From Alphaproteobacteria bacterium (lineage in GTDB: Bacteria; Pseudomonadota; Alphaproteobacteria; Reyranellales; Reyranellaceae): a stretch of DNA of 64,000 bases. Where the stretch lies: positions 620,001-684,000 of the forward strand of contig JAHBYP010000001.1 of NCBI GenBank assembly GCA_019635875.1, read 5' to 3'. Under the pieces are notes generated by a model. The model was not told where the DNA came from, ran no database searches, and was given only the letters and a program-made list of their open reading frames with translations. Below are positions 41,703-50,322 of this stretch, one piece after another. The stretch's first letter is position 1. Every line of letters begins with the position of its first letter. Position numbers and translations under genes: made by a program.

Positions 41703-43907
41703 ATGTCGGTGTGGAACGAGCGGGCGCAGGCGGTGCGCGAGACGGTCGAGACGGTGCGCGCCATCGAGGCCGAGGGCGTGACGCGCGAAGGACTGGCCAG
41801 GATCGGTGAGACGTTGGTCGGGCTGGCGACGCGCACGGAGCTGTTCCCGATTGAGCAGTTCCCGGTGCGCAGGGACGGCGGCATCTATCGCCTGGCCGAG
41901 GATCCCGACCATCGCTTCGCGCTCTACGCCTCGGCCGGGCTCGAAGGCAAGCTGGTTCAGCCGCACAACCACACGACCTGGGCGGTGATCGCCGGGGTGC
42001 ACGGCCAGGAGCACAACGTGCGCTACGAGCGCGTCGCGGTCGAAGGCGCCAACGATCCCAACCAGATCGATCTGGCCAAGGGCTCGGAGCTGACCGTCGA
42101 GAAGGGCAACTCGATCCAGTTCCTGCCCGACGACTTCCACACCATCCAGGTGCCGGTGGGTGGCGGGCCCGCGCTGCACCTGCATCTCTATGGGCTGAGC
42201 CTCGAGCACCTGCCGCGCCGCGTCATGGTCGAGCTCGAGACCAAGGCCGCGGCCGAGTTCTCCGCACCGCCCAAGATTCTGACGCCGCTGATTGGCGTCG
42301 CCGAGGTCAAGGCGCTGATGGGCACCGAGGAGGAGGTCTGCTTCGTCGACGTGCGCGAGGAAGGCCAGTTCTCGACCGACGGCCATCCGCTGTTCGCGAT
42401 CTGCGTGCCCTTGTCGAAGCTCGAGCTGCGCATCCTGCCGCTGGTGCCGAATTTCGCGGCACGCATCGTCGTCATGGATACCGGTGAGGAAGGCCAGCTC
42501 GGGCGCGCCGGCCGCGCCGCGTCGAAGCTCTCGCTGCTGGGCTACAGCAACGTCGCGGTGATGGATGGCGGGCTGAAGGCGTGGCGCGAGGCGGGCTACG
42601 AGGTGTTCGGCGGTGTCAACGTGCCGAGCAAGGCTTTCGGCGAGATCGTCGAGCACGACCGCGACACGCCGCGCGTCGATGCCGCCGAGATCAAGAGGAT
42701 GCAGGACGAGGGGACCGACATGGTGATCCTCGATTCGCGGCCCTACGAGGAGTTCCACAACATGTCGATCCCCGGCGGGGTCGACTGCCCCGGCGCCGAG
42801 CTGGTCTATCGCGTCAAGGACATGGCGCCGAACCCCGAGACGCTGGTGGTGGTGAACTGCGCCGGCCGCACGCGCTCGATCATCGGCGCGCAGTCGCTGA
42901 TCAACGCCGGCGTGCCCAACAAGGTGATCGCGCTGAAGAACGGCACCATGGGCTGGCATCTCGCCGGGCTGGAGGTGGCGCGCGGCAAGACCGACAGCTT
43001 CAGGCCGCAGAGTCCCGAGGCGGCCAGATGGGCGCGCGAGGCGGCGGCCAGGGTGGCCGAGAAGGCCGGCGTGAGGAAGATCAGCCTGAACACCCTGCGC
43101 GACATGGCCGACGAGGCGGCCGCCGGCACAGGCTGCCTCTACGCCTTCGACGTGCGCGATCCGTCCGAATACAAGGCTGGCCATCTGATCGGGCTGCGGC
43201 ACGCCGCCGGCGGCCAGCTGGTGCAGGCGACCGACCAGTATGTCGGCGTGCGCAACGCCACCATCGTGCTGCACGACAATGACGGCGTGCGCGCGACGAT
43301 GACGGCGCACTGGCTGCTGCAGATGGGCTGGAAGAAGGTTTTCGTGCTCGACCACCGGCCGGGCAAGAACCAGGTCGAGACCGGTCCGGAGAAACGCGGC
43401 GTGCCCGGCCTCGGTGCGGTGAAGACGCCGGCGATGTCGCCAAAGGAGCTCAACCCGCTGGTCGAGCGCGGCGAGGTGCTGGTGATCGACCTCGACACCA
43501 GCCTGCGATATCGCGATGCCCACATTCCCGGCGCCTGGTTCGCCACGCGCGCCAACCTCGCCGAGACCCTGCCGAAGATGGTGGCCGAGACGCCCAAGGC
43601 CAAGCGCATCGTGCTGGTCTCGCCCGACGGCGTGCTGGCGCGACTCGCCTCGGTCGACGTCGCGGCGATGGCGCCGTGGAAGGTCGCGACGCTTGCCGGC
43701 GGCACCAGGGCGTGGCGCGACGCCGGCCTGCCGCTGGAGGACGGCCACACCAGGATGGCCGACCCGCCGACCGACGTCTGGTACCGCCCCTACGACCGCA
43801 AGGAAGGTGTCGAGGCGGCGATGAACCAGTACCTCGAATGGGAGGTCGACCTCGTCGGCCAGGTGAAGCGCGATGGCGATTCGCGGTTCAACGTGATTGC
43901 GGTGTGA
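41703..43907 (+). CDS. Thiol-dioxygenase-like cupin fused to four rhodanese domains
   Basis: 734 residues. Residues 1-190: a cupin like cysteine dioxygenase with H88, H90 (PHNHTTW) and H146 (FHTIQVP) as likely iron ligands. Then four rhodanese-like domains, at about 195-300, 320-430, 455-555 and 575-680. Only the second keeps an active-site cysteine, C386 in NCAGRTRS. The others have D in VVMDTGEEG, D in VLHDNDGV and S/P in LVSPDGV. Sulfur-carrying (persulfide) chemistry channelled to a dioxygenase is the plain reading: the active rhodanese would make or pass a persulfide and the cupin oxidise the thiol. The gene lies within a cluster of sulfur enzymes. Confidence 0.85.
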   Translation: MSVWNERAQAVRETVETVRAIEAEGVTREGLARIGETLVGLATRTELFPIEQFPVRRDGGIYRLAEDPDHRFALYASAGLEGKLVQPHNHTTWAVIAGVHGQEHNVRYERVAVEGANDPNQIDLAKGSELTVEKGNSIQFLPDDFHTIQVPVGGGPALHLHLYGLSLEHLPRRVMVELETKAAAEFSAPPKILTPLIGVAEVKALMGTEEEVCFVDVREEGQFSTDGHPLFAICVPLSKLELRILPLVPNFAARIVVMDTGEEGQLGRAGRAASKLSLLGYSNVAVMDGGLKAWREAGYEVFGGVNVPSKAFGEIVEHDRDTPRVDAAEIKRMQDEGTDMVILDSRPYEEFHNMSIPGGVDCPGAELVYRVKDMAPNPETLVVVNCAGRTRSIIGAQSLINAGVPNKVIALKNGTMGWHLAGLEVARGKTDSFRPQSPEAARWAREAAARVAEKAGVRKISLNTLRDMADEAAAGTGCLYAFDVRDPSEYKAGHLIGLRHAAGGQLVQATDQYVGVRNATIVLHDNDGVRATMTAHWLLQMGWKKVFVLDHRPGKNQVETGPEKRGVPGLGAVKTPAMSPKELNPLVERGEVLVIDLDTSLRYRDAHIPGAWFATRANLAETLPKMVAETPKAKRIVLVSPDGVLARLASVDVAAMAPWKVATLAGGTRAWRDAGLPLEDGHTRMADPPTDVWYRPYDRKEGVEAAMNQYLEWEVDLVGQVKRDGDSRFNVIAV

Positions 43908-43914
43908 GTCTTCA

Positions 43915-43934
43915 CCTTCCCCACCGGGGGAAGG
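43915..43934. repeat. Hairpin, half copy of family 2
   Basis: CCTTCCCC, a 4-base loop, GGGGAAGG. It lies between the convergent ends of the rhodanese fusion and the MetX-like gene and may end both transcripts. The sequence equals the outer hairpin of the family 2 repeats. Confidence 0.5.
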
Positions 43935-43940
43935 GAAGAT

Positions 43941-45023
43941 TCAACGCTCCAGCCGCTCGATGAACGCGTTGAGCGCCGGCGCCCATTGCAGGGCGTCGGC
44001 GTGGCTTGCCATGTGGCCCTTGTCGGTGACCAGCTCGACATAGGTGAGGTCGACGCCGGCTTCGCGCAGCTCCTTGGCGTAGGACACGCACATGGCCCCG
44101 GGGAACAGCTTGTCGTTGGGCGCGATGACGTACAGCACCTTGGCCTTCAGCTTGGCGTAGTCGCCGGTGATATCGAAGCTGCCGATGGCGCGGCGCAGCG
44201 CCACCATCGAGTGACCGTCATAGGTCCGCGCCCAGGCGCGCGCCTCGGCGCGGATCTGCTCCTCGCGCCGGGCCGGGTCGGCGATCGTCGCGGCGAGGAT
44301 CTCGCGCCGGCCGTAACCCACCAGCGTCTCGTGGCGGATGTCCTCGAGGATCGAGGCGATGCCGCCGTTCTCGTAGTACCAGCCGTTGTTCCAGTTGGGA
44401 TGCGTCGCCAGGCGCTGGCGCAGCTGCTCGACGGCGTCGGCCGTGCCCGCGCGCATTCGCGGCGCCGTGACCGTCGCGACGATGCCCTTCATGAAGTCGG
44501 GATAGCTCACCGCCCACTGGAAGGACTGGAAGCCGCCCATCGAGGGGCCGCATACCGCCACCAGGTGCCGCACGCCCAGCGAATCGAGCAGCAGCTTCTG
44601 CGAGCGCACGATGTCGCGGATCGTCACCTCGGGGAAGGTCGGCCCGTAGGGCTTGCCGGTATGCGGGTCGAGGCTGGCCGGGCCGGTCGAGCCGTGGCAC
44701 GAACCCAGCGCATTGACGCCGACGACGAAGAATCGATCGGTGTCGATCGCCTTGCCCGGCCCGATCAGCGCGTCCCACCAGCCCGCCGTGCCCGGCGCCA
44801 CGCCGCGCGCCTCCTTGCCCTGGGCGTGCACGCCCGCGACATGGCCGCTGGATGTGTAGCCGTGCACCACGAGGATGGCGTTGTCGCCGGCGGCGTTCAG
44901 CCGGCCGTGCGTTTCATAGGCGACCTCGCAGAGCGGCAGCGTGCCGCCCTTCTCGAGGGGGAAATCCCTGGTGGCGAAGGTCAGGCCTTCGACGGCGTCG
45001 AGCTTGCTGGTCATGGCGCGCAT
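43941..45023 (-). CDS. MetX-like alpha/beta hydrolase
   Basis: 360 residues. The order is that of homoserine O-acetyltransferase: HGYTSSGHVAG, GWWDALIGPGKAIDTDRFFVVGVNALGSCHGSTGPASLDP, the nucleophile S161 in CGPSMGGFQSFQWA, then the catalytic Asp in APNDKLFPG and His in DKGHMASH. True MetX has GGSMGGM at the nucleophile, and these proteins form a related group often annotated only as alpha/beta hydrolase, so acyl transfer to homoserine is not proved. Start ATG at 45023 or 45014. Divergent from the persulfide-dioxygenase gene. Confidence 0.8.
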   Translation of the reverse strand: MRAMTSKLDAVEGLTFATRDFPLEKGGTLPLCEVAYETHGRLNAAGDNAILVVHGYTSSGHVAGVHAQGKEARGVAPGTAGWWDALIGPGKAIDTDRFFVVGVNALGSCHGSTGPASLDPHTGKPYGPTFPEVTIRDIVRSQKLLLDSLGVRHLVAVCGPSMGGFQSFQWAVSYPDFMKGIVATVTAPRMRAGTADAVEQLRQRLATHPNWNNGWYYENGGIASILEDIRHETLVGYGRREILAATIADPARREEQIRAEARAWARTYDGHSMVALRRAIGSFDITGDYAKLKAKVLYVIAPNDKLFPGAMCVSYAKELREAGVDLTYVELVTDKGHMASHADALQWAPALNAFIERLER

Positions 45024-45091
45024 CGCACACCGTCCGGCGTCCACACGCAAGCCTCGCGTGAGACTGGACAGGCCGCGCGCGCGGTGCTGAC

Positions 45092-46174
45092 GTGGCATCC
45101 ATGCTCGTCTTCCGCCAGCTCTTCGACCCGGTCTCGTCGACCTACACGTACCTGCTGGGCTGCGACGACACGCGCGAGGCGCTGATCATCGACCCGGTCT
45201 TCGAGCAGGCGCGCCGCGACGCCGCGCTGATCGGCGAGCTCGACCTCAAGCTGACGGCGATCCTCGAGACCCATGTCCATGCCGACCACGTCACCGGCGC
45301 CTGGCTGCTGCGCCGCCGGCTGGGCGGCGCCATCGCCCTGTCGAAGGCCAGCGGCGCCCAGGGCGCGGACCGCGCCCTCGAGCACGGCGATCGCGTCGCC
45401 TTCGGCCGCCGGCACCTCGAGGTGCGCGCAACGCCCGGCCACACCAACGGCTGCCTGACCTACGTGCTCGACGATCGTTCGATGGCGTTCACCGGCGACT
45501 GCCTGCTGATCCGCGGCAGCGGCCGCACCGATTTCCAGCAGGGCGACGCGCGCGCGATGTACCGCTCGGTGCATGATCGGATTCTCACGCTGCCGGCCAG
45601 CTGCCTGCTCTACCCGGCGCACGACTACAAGGGCCACACCGTCACCAGCGTGCGCGAGGAGAGCCGCTACAATCCGCGCCTGGGCGGCGACGTGGCGATC
45701 GGCGACTTCGCCGGCCACATGGCCAACCTCAACCTGCCGCACCCCAAGCAGCTCGACGTCGCCGTGCCGGCCAACCTCAAATGCGGCCGCCCCGACAACG
45801 AGGCCCAGGCGCTTGCCGATCCCGACTGGGCGCCGCTGCGCTACACCTTCGGCGGCATCTGGGAGATCCAGAGCCACGTGCTGGAGGAGCATCTCGACAA
45901 GGTGCAGGTGCTCGACGTGCGCGAGCCCGAGGAGTTCGACGGGCCGCTGGGCCATATCCCCGGCGCCATCCTGATCCCGCTGGGACAGCTCAAGGCGCGC
46001 ACGGGCGAGCTCGGCCGCGACAAGCCGGTGGTCGCCGTGTGCCGCGCCGGCAGCCGCTCGGCGCAGGCCATCACCATCCTGCGCGCCGCCGGCTTCAACG
46101 ATACCGCCAACCTCGCCGGCGGCATGCTGCGCTGGCGCACCGAAGGCCACGGCACTGACGGCGAGGGAATTTGA
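45092..46174 (+). CDS. Persulfide dioxygenase (ETHE1-like) fused to rhodanese
   Basis: 360 residues. Residues 1-245 are a metallo-beta-lactamase fold with H61-V-H63-A-D65-H66 in THVHADHVTG, and a later GHTNGCLTYV and YPAHDY block, as in ETHE1-type iron enzymes that oxidise glutathione persulfide to sulfite. Residues 270-355 are a rhodanese with its cysteine C317 in VCRAGSRSA, which would load the sulfur. Fusions of this kind remove sulfide in many bacteria. The start is GTG at 45092 or ATG at 45101. The gene diverges from the MetX-like hydrolase. Confidence 0.92.
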   Translation: MASMLVFRQLFDPVSSTYTYLLGCDDTREALIIDPVFEQARRDAALIGELDLKLTAILETHVHADHVTGAWLLRRRLGGAIALSKASGAQGADRALEHGDRVAFGRRHLEVRATPGHTNGCLTYVLDDRSMAFTGDCLLIRGSGRTDFQQGDARAMYRSVHDRILTLPASCLLYPAHDYKGHTVTSVREESRYNPRLGGDVAIGDFAGHMANLNLPHPKQLDVAVPANLKCGRPDNEAQALADPDWAPLRYTFGGIWEIQSHVLEEHLDKVQVLDVREPEEFDGPLGHIPGAILIPLGQLKARTGELGRDKPVVAVCRAGSRSAQAITILRAAGFNDTANLAGGMLRWRTEGHGTDGEGI

Positions 46175-46187
46175 AGGGAGGGACACC

Positions 46188-46637
46188 ATGTTGATGCGAC
46201 GAATGGCGCTGGCGTTCCTCACCACGGCGCTGCTGGCCTTCTCTTCCGCGGCATGGGCGCAGTCGCGGCCCAGCGACCAGCAGTTGCAGCGCCTGATCAC
46301 CGAGGCGCTCAACGATCCGCAGACGGTGACCTTCGCGCGTCCGGAGCCGCTGGGCTTCACCGAAAAGGTCGTGACGCACCAGGTCAGCTACAAGCAGGGC
46401 GGCACGGACTATTCGCTGGCGGTCACCAATCCACGCCTGCGCGACGGGCTGATCTTCTTCTCGCATGATCCGGTACGGCAGCTCTTCATCATGCACCGCA
46501 CCGACACGCACCTGCGCCGCGTTTCCAGCGCACGCAATGACCTCAGTCAGGGCGACGCCGGCCTGACGCGCTGGGACGGCCCGTCCGCCGACAACGATTT
46601 CGCCGCCCAGCTCGCTTTCTGGGCCACGGTCAATTGA
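46188..46637 (+). CDS. Hypothetical secreted protein, 149 residues
   Basis: A signal peptide (MALAFLTTALLAFSSAAWAQS) is followed by about 125 residues I do not recognise. The text TEALNDPQTVTFARPEPLGFTEKVVTHQVSYKQGGTDYSLAVTNPRLRDGLIFFSHD suggests a beta-rich small domain. The gene begins 13 bases after the persulfide dioxygenase stop with GGGAGG upstream, so it is probably in the same transcript and could be a periplasmic partner; that is only inference. Confidence 0.6.
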   Translation: MLMRRMALAFLTTALLAFSSAAWAQSRPSDQQLQRLITEALNDPQTVTFARPEPLGFTEKVVTHQVSYKQGGTDYSLAVTNPRLRDGLIFFSHDPVRQLFIMHRTDTHLRRVSSARNDLSQGDAGLTRWDGPSADNDFAAQLAFWATVN

Positions 46638-46640
46638 GGA

Positions 46641-47828
46641 TCAGGCGGCGATCTTCGGGTAACGCAGGTCCTCGGCGAGGCCTTCGCCCATCAGCCCGAT
46701 GAAATTGTCGCGGTAGAACATGTCGCGCTGGCGGGGCGTGATGCCGGCCGCGTCCATCGACGCCTCGAAGCGCTTGATCGGGTTGCGCCCGCCTTCGACA
46801 TGCGGGTAGTCGGACGAGAACAGGCAGACGCAGTCGCCACTGTTGGCGACGATCCAGCCGGTGTCCTCGTGCGGGTAGGGCGTGACGCGCACCTGGCGCT
46901 GCACGAACTCCGACGGCTTCAGCGACATCTTCTGCAGCCGCTCCTCGTTCTTGAAGAAGGCGTTGTGCGCGCTGTCCATGTTGCGCATCCAGCCCGGCAC
47001 CCACGACGCGCCCTGCTCGATGACGCCGAACATCAGCCTCGGGAAGCGGTCGAGCACGCGGTCGATGATCAGCGCGGTCAGCGCCTGCATCGGCGGGATG
47101 CCGATCGCCATGTAGTCGATCGACTTGAAATTGTCGTCGCCGCCATGGAAGTCGGGCACCGGCGGCAGGCCGTTGTTGAAGTAGGCCGGCTCGATCAGCT
47201 TCCCGCCGCCGCCGACGTGGAAGACGATCGGGATGCCGGCTTCCTCTGCCTGCGCCCACAGCGGATCGAAGGCGATGTGGCTGGGCGAGTGGTGCGTCGG
47301 GCAGCGCGAGGGGATCATCAGCGCCTTGGCGCCGAGCTTCAGCGCCTCGCCGGCGGCCTTCGCCGTGCGCGCGAAATCGGCCAGCGGGATATAGGCGGTG
47401 GGCAGCAGGCGGCGATCGACGGCACAGAAATCGATCATGTGGCGCGTATGGGCGCTGGCCACCGCGTACATCAGATCGATGTCGTCACCACCCTCCAGCA
47501 CGTTGGAGTAGTTCAGCAGCGCCGTGGTGAACATCAGCTGGCTGGCGAAACCCAGCAGGTCGACCGAGCGCGGCCGGTCCTGCTTGCGGTACGAGCCCAG
47601 TGCGTCCCAGTTCTTGCGCAGCATGATCTGGGTCTCGTCGAACGCCTCGGCGCCCACCTCGGCGGCGCGCTTCTCGCGCGTGGCATGAAATCCCTCGCGG
47701 CGCGGGAACAGCACCTGGTCGCTGACGATGGCGCGCAAGCGGGCGTCGAGGTAGTCGTCGAGGAAGCCCGGCGTCTCCATGATGTGCGCATCGGCGTCAT
47801 GGATCACACGTCCCATGGCGTAGGGCAT
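46641..47828 (-). CDS. Amidohydrolase 2-family protein
   Basis: 395 residues of the metal-dependent TIM-barrel hydrolase family. The first metal block is VIHDADAHIMETPGFLDDYL; the barrel continues with PSRCPTHHSPSHIAFDPLWAQAEEAGIPIVFHVGGG (with the metal-binding His), DRFPRLMFGVIEQGASWVP, and CLFSSDYPHVEGG near residue 345 carrying the last Asp and His. Members decarboxylate or hydrolyse aromatic acids and lactones; the substrate here is unknown. Start ATG at 47828 with GGAGGAA upstream. The sensor kinase gene is divergent from it. Confidence 0.85.
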   Translation of the reverse strand: MPYAMGRVIHDADAHIMETPGFLDDYLDARLRAIVSDQVLFPRREGFHATREKRAAEVGAEAFDETQIMLRKNWDALGSYRKQDRPRSVDLLGFASQLMFTTALLNYSNVLEGGDDIDLMYAVASAHTRHMIDFCAVDRRLLPTAYIPLADFARTAKAAGEALKLGAKALMIPSRCPTHHSPSHIAFDPLWAQAEEAGIPIVFHVGGGGKLIEPAYFNNGLPPVPDFHGGDDNFKSIDYMAIGIPPMQALTALIIDRVLDRFPRLMFGVIEQGASWVPGWMRNMDSAHNAFFKNEERLQKMSLKPSEFVQRQVRVTPYPHEDTGWIVANSGDCVCLFSSDYPHVEGGRNPIKRFEASMDAAGITPRQRDMFYRDNFIGLMGEGLAEDLRYPKIAA

Positions 47829-48018
47829 CGGCCGTTCCTCCGCTTTCGTTGCCGCAAGCCTGCCGCGCGCACCGCTGAAGTCAACGCCGCTGGCTCGCGA
47901 TGCGGCACGCTCAGGTGGCTGGTCGGGCAATGGCGGCAGCGTGCATGCCCCCGAACGCCGCGAGATGCTGGCCGACAGGTTCCGCCGCGCGGCCTGACGG
48001 AAGCATCCATTCCGGATC

Positions 48019-48056
48019 ATTTCACACTCACTGATCATTCCCCTCTTGTGTGAAAT
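48019..48056. promoter_or_regulatory. Perfect inverted repeat before the sensor kinase start
   Basis: ATTTCACAC and GTGTGAAAT, 9 bases each with a 20-base spacer, ending 3 bases before the GTG start codon. The spacer itself holds TGATCA. It is an operator-like site or an mRNA hairpin that would hide the ribosome-binding region. Confidence 0.5.
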
Positions 48057-48059
48057 GCT

Positions 48060-50255
48060 GTGACGACCGACGAGAACCAGCCCGTGGCGGATGCCTCCAT
48101 CGTTGTTGCACAGCCGCACGCCGCACCGAGGACGGGGTGGCGCCTGACGCTGCAGCTCAGGCTGACGCTGCTTGTGCTGGTCGGCGTCCTGCCGCTGCTG
48201 GGCTTCAGCCTGGTCGACGAGTATCTCGACTATCGCGCCGCCGTCGAGCGCACCGGCCGAGAGGCGCTGGCGAAGGCGCAAAGCCTCAGCCAGGCCATCG
48301 ACGCGGAGCTGCAGGCGCGCATCAACGTGCTGCAGGCTCTGGCGACCACGAGCGGCCTGCACAACGGCGACATCGAAGGCTTCCGCGCACGCGTCGCCGC
48401 CGTAATGGACCGGCAGTACCCCGGCGCCAACGTCGTGCTGCTGCAGGAGGACGGCCGGCAGCTAATGAACCTCGCGGTGGCGCCCGGCAGGAGCCTGCCG
48501 ATGCGGCCCTATGTCGAGACCATCCGCAAGGTCTACGCCAGCGGCAAGCCGGCGGTGTCCGAGCTCTATTTCGGCGCCGCGCTGCAGCGCCTGGTCACGT
48601 CGATCGACGTGCCCATGCTCGACGATGCCGGCGCGGTGCAGGCGGTGCTGTCGATGGTCCCGGCGCCTCGCACGTTCGACGATCTGATCCATCGCCATGG
48701 CCCGCAGGCCGGAGCGATCGTGGCGCTCTACGACGCCCGGCACGCGATGATCGCGCGCTCGCACGACGCGCAGAAGCATGTCGGCCACAAGATCGGCCCG
48801 CGCCTGCTCGCCCGCCTGCAGGGTGATCGGCAGGGCATTTTGCCCGACGGCGTCTCGCGCGAGGGCATCCCGGTGCTGACCGTGTTCAGCCGCAGCCCGG
48901 CCTTCGGCTGGACGGTCGTGATCGGTGTGCCCACCACCGAGCTCACGGCACCGGCCCTGGCCGCCGCGGCACGCGCGCTCGCCTTCGCGAGCATGCTGCT
49001 TCTGGCCGGGCTCTTGCTCGCCAGCCTGGTGGCGCGCGGCATATCCGGTCCGATCGCCGCGCTGCACGGCATGGCGGCCGCCAGCGCCGGCAACGACACC
49101 CTGGCCGACACCCGCACCGGGCTGCGCGAGACCGACCAGGTGGCCGAGGCGTTGCGCGCCGCCCACGAGCGCAGGCTGCGCAGCGAGCGTCGCTTCCGCA
49201 CGCTGTTCGAGGCCAATCCGCTGGCGATGTGCGTCTACGACCTGGACGATCTTCGCCTGCTCGAGGTCAACCAGGCGCTGGTGACGCAATACGGCTGGTC
49301 GCGCGCCGAGCTTCTGACCATGGCCGTTCCCGACATCTACCCGCCCGAGCAGCGCTCGGTGCCGGTTCAGCGCGCCCGTGATCGCCAGCGCGGCCCGTTC
49401 AGCGTGCCGCAGCAGCGCAAGGATGGCTCGCGCTTCGACATCGAGGCCATGGTGCGTATCGTCGAGCTCGACGGCCGACGGGTCGGGCTGGCGGTCTCGC
49501 ACGACATCAGCCAGCGCAAGGCAATGGAGGAGCAGCTTCGCCAGGCGCAGAAGATGGAGACCTTCGGCCAGCTCGCTGGCGGCGTGGCACACGACTTCAA
49601 CAACTCGCTCGCCGTGGTGATGGGCTGCCTCGAGGAAATCCTCGACGCCGAGACGCCGCAGCGCGAGGTGCAGGCCGCGGCCGATACCGCCATGCAGGCC
49701 ACGCAGCAGGCCGCGTCGCTGACGGCGCGGCTGCTGGCGTTTTCGCGCCGCCAGGAACTGACGCCCGCCGAGCTCGATGTCGGCGTCGTGATCGGCGAGC
49801 TTCACAAGATCCTGCGCTCGGCGGTACCGCCGGCGATCGGACTGGCGGTCCGGGTGGCGCCTGGCGATGCGCACGCCGTGCTTGACCGCACCCAGCTGGA
49901 GACGGCGGTGATGAACCTGGCGGTCAACGCCAGGGACGCCATCGATGGCACGGGCATGATCGATGTCGCGGTCGGCCGCAGGACAATCGCCGCCCGCGAG
50001 GCGACCGCTTCGCGCGACCTGCGAGAGGGCGATTGGGTCGCGGTCTCGGTCAGGGACGATGGTCCGGGCATGACGGCGGAGATCCGCAGCCGCATCTTCG
50101 AGCCGTTCTTCACGACCAAGGAAGTCGGCAAGGGCACCGGCCTGGGCCTGAGCCAGGTGCACGGTTTCGTGGCGCAGTCCGGCGGCTTTATCGCCGTGGA
50201 GTCGGCACCGGGCGCCGGCACGTGCATCACGCTGCATTTCCCGGCGAAGGCTTGA
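48060..50255 (+). CDS. Membrane sensor histidine kinase (dCache-HAMP-PAS)
   Basis: 731 residues. A membrane helix (about 28-48) and a second at about 305-327 flank a large periplasmic part that reads like a dCache sensor; a HAMP-like linker (LVARGISGPIAALHGMAAAS) and a PAS domain (RTLFEANPLAMCVYDLDDLRLLEVN, about 383-490) follow. The phospho-acceptor is H511 in GGVAHDFNN, then NLAVNARDAIDG, VRDDGPGM and EPFFTTKEVGKGTGLGLS of the ATPase. No receiver domain. The start is GTG at 48060. An inverted repeat stands just upstream. No partner regulator lies adjacent; the receiver-only protein at 26225 is the only other two-component part here. Confidence 0.88.
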   Translation: MTTDENQPVADASIVVAQPHAAPRTGWRLTLQLRLTLLVLVGVLPLLGFSLVDEYLDYRAAVERTGREALAKAQSLSQAIDAELQARINVLQALATTSGLHNGDIEGFRARVAAVMDRQYPGANVVLLQEDGRQLMNLAVAPGRSLPMRPYVETIRKVYASGKPAVSELYFGAALQRLVTSIDVPMLDDAGAVQAVLSMVPAPRTFDDLIHRHGPQAGAIVALYDARHAMIARSHDAQKHVGHKIGPRLLARLQGDRQGILPDGVSREGIPVLTVFSRSPAFGWTVVIGVPTTELTAPALAAAARALAFASMLLLAGLLLASLVARGISGPIAALHGMAAASAGNDTLADTRTGLRETDQVAEALRAAHERRLRSERRFRTLFEANPLAMCVYDLDDLRLLEVNQALVTQYGWSRAELLTMAVPDIYPPEQRSVPVQRARDRQRGPFSVPQQRKDGSRFDIEAMVRIVELDGRRVGLAVSHDISQRKAMEEQLRQAQKMETFGQLAGGVAHDFNNSLAVVMGCLEEILDAETPQREVQAAADTAMQATQQAASLTARLLAFSRRQELTPAELDVGVVIGELHKILRSAVPPAIGLAVRVAPGDAHAVLDRTQLETAVMNLAVNARDAIDGTGMIDVAVGRRTIAAREATASRDLREGDWVAVSVRDDGPGMTAEIRSRIFEPFFTTKEVGKGTGLGLSQVHGFVAQSGGFIAVESAPGAGTCITLHFPAKA

Positions 50256-50261
50256 CTTTGG

Positions 50262-50322
50262 CAACGCCGGCGTCTCGTCGGCCCTCCTTATGATGCCGAC
50301 GGGACGCAGGCGCTCCCAAGGG
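50262..50322. repeat. Dispersed palindrome, family 3-like (copy 4)
   Basis: CGCCGGCGTCTCGTCGG, a spacer, CCGACGGGACGCAGGCGCTCCC. It lies between the convergent sensor kinase and UDG genes; its second arm overlaps the end of the UDG gene by about 30 bases, so the coding end of UDG may derive from it. Confidence 0.4.

Noticed and set aside
47930..47998. A short tail reading HAPERREMLADRFRRAA before a stop, on the plus strand, which at first sight looked like the end of an integrase.
   Set aside because: It is only about 20 codons, has no catalytic residues and no flanking mobile-element sequence, so it cannot be assigned.
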